Positions 62,868-64,000 of a stretch of DNA of 64,000 nt are shown here, piece by piece (positions within the stretch are counted from its first letter, which is position 1; each line of letters opens with the position of its first letter). The position numbers and the translations under genes were made by a program. This DNA is from UBA5070 sp035913415. GTDB taxonomy: Bacteria > Fibrobacterota > Fibrobacteria > UBA5070. The stretch covers positions 1 through 64,000 of the forward strand of contig JAMIIV010000045.1 of NCBI GenBank assembly GCA_035913415.1, in the 5' to 3' direction. Under the pieces are notes generated by a model. That model was not told the DNA's origin. It ran no database searches and saw only the letters and a program-made list of their open reading frames with translations.

Positions 62868-64000
62868 TCAGTCGATCACGACCTTGGCCGTGCGCAAGCC
62901 CGAGGCCGTACGCACCGACACCAGCAACATCCCGCGCCCCAGCGAAGCGGGAACCTGCCACTCCAGCGTCTTGAGCCCTTCCAGGTGCGAGGCGCCGAAG
63001 GCGACCACGAGACGGCCGCGGAAGTCGCGGATCTCCAGGCCCCGTGCGACCAAGCCGGACAGATCCACCCGCAACGTGCGCGAGGAGCGCACCCATGCGG
63101 CATGGAACCGTGGAGCCGCCGAACGGATCCCGACCCCGATGGGAGACTCGCTTCCGTACCCCTGCCGGGGGAAGATGTCGGCCCAGGTCAGGAAGGGCAC
63201 GCCCGAATCGCGGTAGGCCTGTTGGCGGACGGTGCCGACGGTGTCGGAAGGCGTGGCCAGAAGGGAGTAGAAACGGTCGACGTACCCGAACACGGTGGAG
63301 AGTTCCTTGTCTTCGAAAATGGGAGACAGCGGCGCATCGGAGCGCCCCCACAATCGCGGCATCACCGAATCGCCGTCCACCCGCAGCCACGCGGGCGTCT
63401 CCGACCAACGGGTCAGGGGGTCGCCCTTCTCGTCGTAGAGCGACCAGGTGATCGCGTCCCCGAGGATGGGGCCATGGGCGTTCAAGCTGGTGTTGAAGCC
63501 TCCACGACCGTTGGACCGCACCACGATGTCGCGCGAGAGATCGATCTCCCCGGAGCGCACGGTCAGCCGACCGGCGAGGGTTTCGCGGATCCGCGCCAGG
63601 GGAATGCTGTTCCACTGGACCACCTGGCCGCCCCAGGGCCGGGAAAACACGGCTCCCTCGATGTCGACGCCGGGCCAAGGAGCCAGCGGAGGAGGCAGGA
63701 CACCCCAGGTGGCCCGACCATCGGGCTGGCTGACCCAACCCGATCCCGGGCTCACCAGGCGACTGCTGGCCACGGTGACGTCGTGAGGCAGGGCGGAAAG
63801 ATCGGGCATGGAGAGGAATTCGCCCGTGACGGGAGTGGGGCCCACGGTGACGATCAGGAAGTGGCGCAACACGCCGGACGTCGCCGAATACATGGCTCCC
63901 ACCTTGAGGACATCGGTGCGGAAGCGGGTGCGGTTGCGCGAGATGTCCAGGTTGACCTGCCCCGAGCCGCCGGTGTTCGTCGCGGGCGGGATGCGCCACT
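62868..64000 (-). CDS. C-terminal part of a large secreted protein (5' end outside window)
   Basis: The frame stays open to the window edge, so this is at least 376 residues of a longer protein. It is beta-rich with Trp/Gly motifs (WDLSRNR-type strands, FSRPWGGQVVQWNSIPL, DVTVASSRLVSPGSGW) and ends in about 75 residues that look like a type IX sorting domain (LEIRDFRGRLVVAFGASHLEGLKTLEW ... MLLVSVRTASGLRTAKVVID). A large cell-surface or secreted protein is likely. The catalytic or binding part, if any, lies beyond the window. Confidence 0.7.
   Translation of the reverse strand, partial: WRIPPATNTGGSGQVNLDISRNRTRFRTDVLKVGAMYSATSGVLRHFLIVTVGPTPVTGEFLSMPDLSALPHDVTVASSRLVSPGSGWVSQPDGRATWGVLPPPLAPWPGVDIEGAVFSRPWGGQVVQWNSIPLARIRETLAGRLTVRSGEIDLSRDIVVRSNGRGGFNTSLNAHGPILGDAITWSLYDEKGDPLTRWSETPAWLRVDGDSVMPRLWGRSDAPLSPIFEDKELSTVFGYVDRFYSLLATPSDTVGTVRQQAYRDSGVPFLTWADIFPRQGYGSESPIGVGIRSAAPRFHAAWVRSSRTLRVDLSGLVARGLEIRDFRGRLVVAFGASHLEGLKTLEWQVPASLGRGMLLVSVRTASGLRTAKVVID

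Overview
The window is a high-GC (about two thirds G+C by eye), gene-dense bacterial chromosome segment. A complete tolQ-tolR-tolA/tonB-tolB-pal-cpoB cluster, many lipoproteins with lipoboxes and an RlpA show a Gram-negative cell envelope. A secreted GH5 endoglucanase, a CreBCD system, and secreted proteins that end in a sorting-domain-like module fit a polysaccharide-degrading member of the FCB group, most likely Fibrobacterota. That assignment is inference from gene content; no rRNA or other phylogenetic marker was analysed. I saw no rRNA or tRNA gene, CRISPR array, insertion sequence or prophage. Starts are often GTG or TTG, and 4-base stop/start overlaps are common.

Layout. 1-312: no gene, only a repeat copy and a hairpin. 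313-2749: two exported proteins. 2756-8204 (minus): grpE-dnaK-dnaJ followed by an NtrC-type sigma-54 activator. 8455-10286: a membrane-anchored DUF1444-like protein and an arginyl-transferase-like protein. 10419-14948: the Tol-Pal operon. 15004-18047: two envelope proteins (one apparently frameshifted at a C8 tract), a GNAT enzyme, greB and a guanine-deaminase-like enzyme. 18110-26073 (plus): sirtuin, release-factor-like rescue protein, barrel-SppA fusion, TPR lipoprotein, rlpA and recG, nearly all overlapping. 26090-35498 (minus): a fatty-acid operon (thiolase, hydratase/dehydrogenase, acyl-CoA dehydrogenase, an acyltransferase-hydrolase fusion, acetyl-CoA synthetase). 35689-38888: two secreted proteins and a SulP transporter. 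38966-42670: lipoprotein, membrane-anchored Cas4/AddB-like Fe-S domain protein with a degraded nuclease site, and an alarmone synthetase-TPR fusion. 43041-46672: creBCD. 46932-49190: Lys-rich exported protein, Hsp20, ferrochelatase. 49312-53909: a transmembrane AraC regulator divergent from the GH5 cellulase, then DUF1015. 53910-54350: repeats. 54351-60074: META-domain lipoprotein, short KdpD/KdpE and a KimA-like potassium transporter. 60161-62580: mnmE and a DHODH. 62581-64000: inverted repeats and the C-terminal part of a secreted protein.

The observations I rate highest are these. (1) grpE and hsp20 share an unusual sigma-54-like promoter element (TTGGCACG-N4-TTGAR). The grpE copy is preceded by two dyads, and a sigma-54 activator gene closes the same operon, which suggests NtrC-type control of heat shock. 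(2) The lipoprotein / Fe-S pseudo-nuclease / (p)ppGpp-synthetase operon at 38966-42670 looks like an undescribed envelope-to-alarmone module. (3) A perfect CreB box lies upstream of creD. (4) A membrane AraC sensor faces a cellulase. (5) A KdpD that lacks its N-terminal sensor domains sits beside a KimA-like transporter. (6) An 8-C tract separates a signal peptide from its reading frame. Functions are inferred from recognisable motifs only; no database search was possible.
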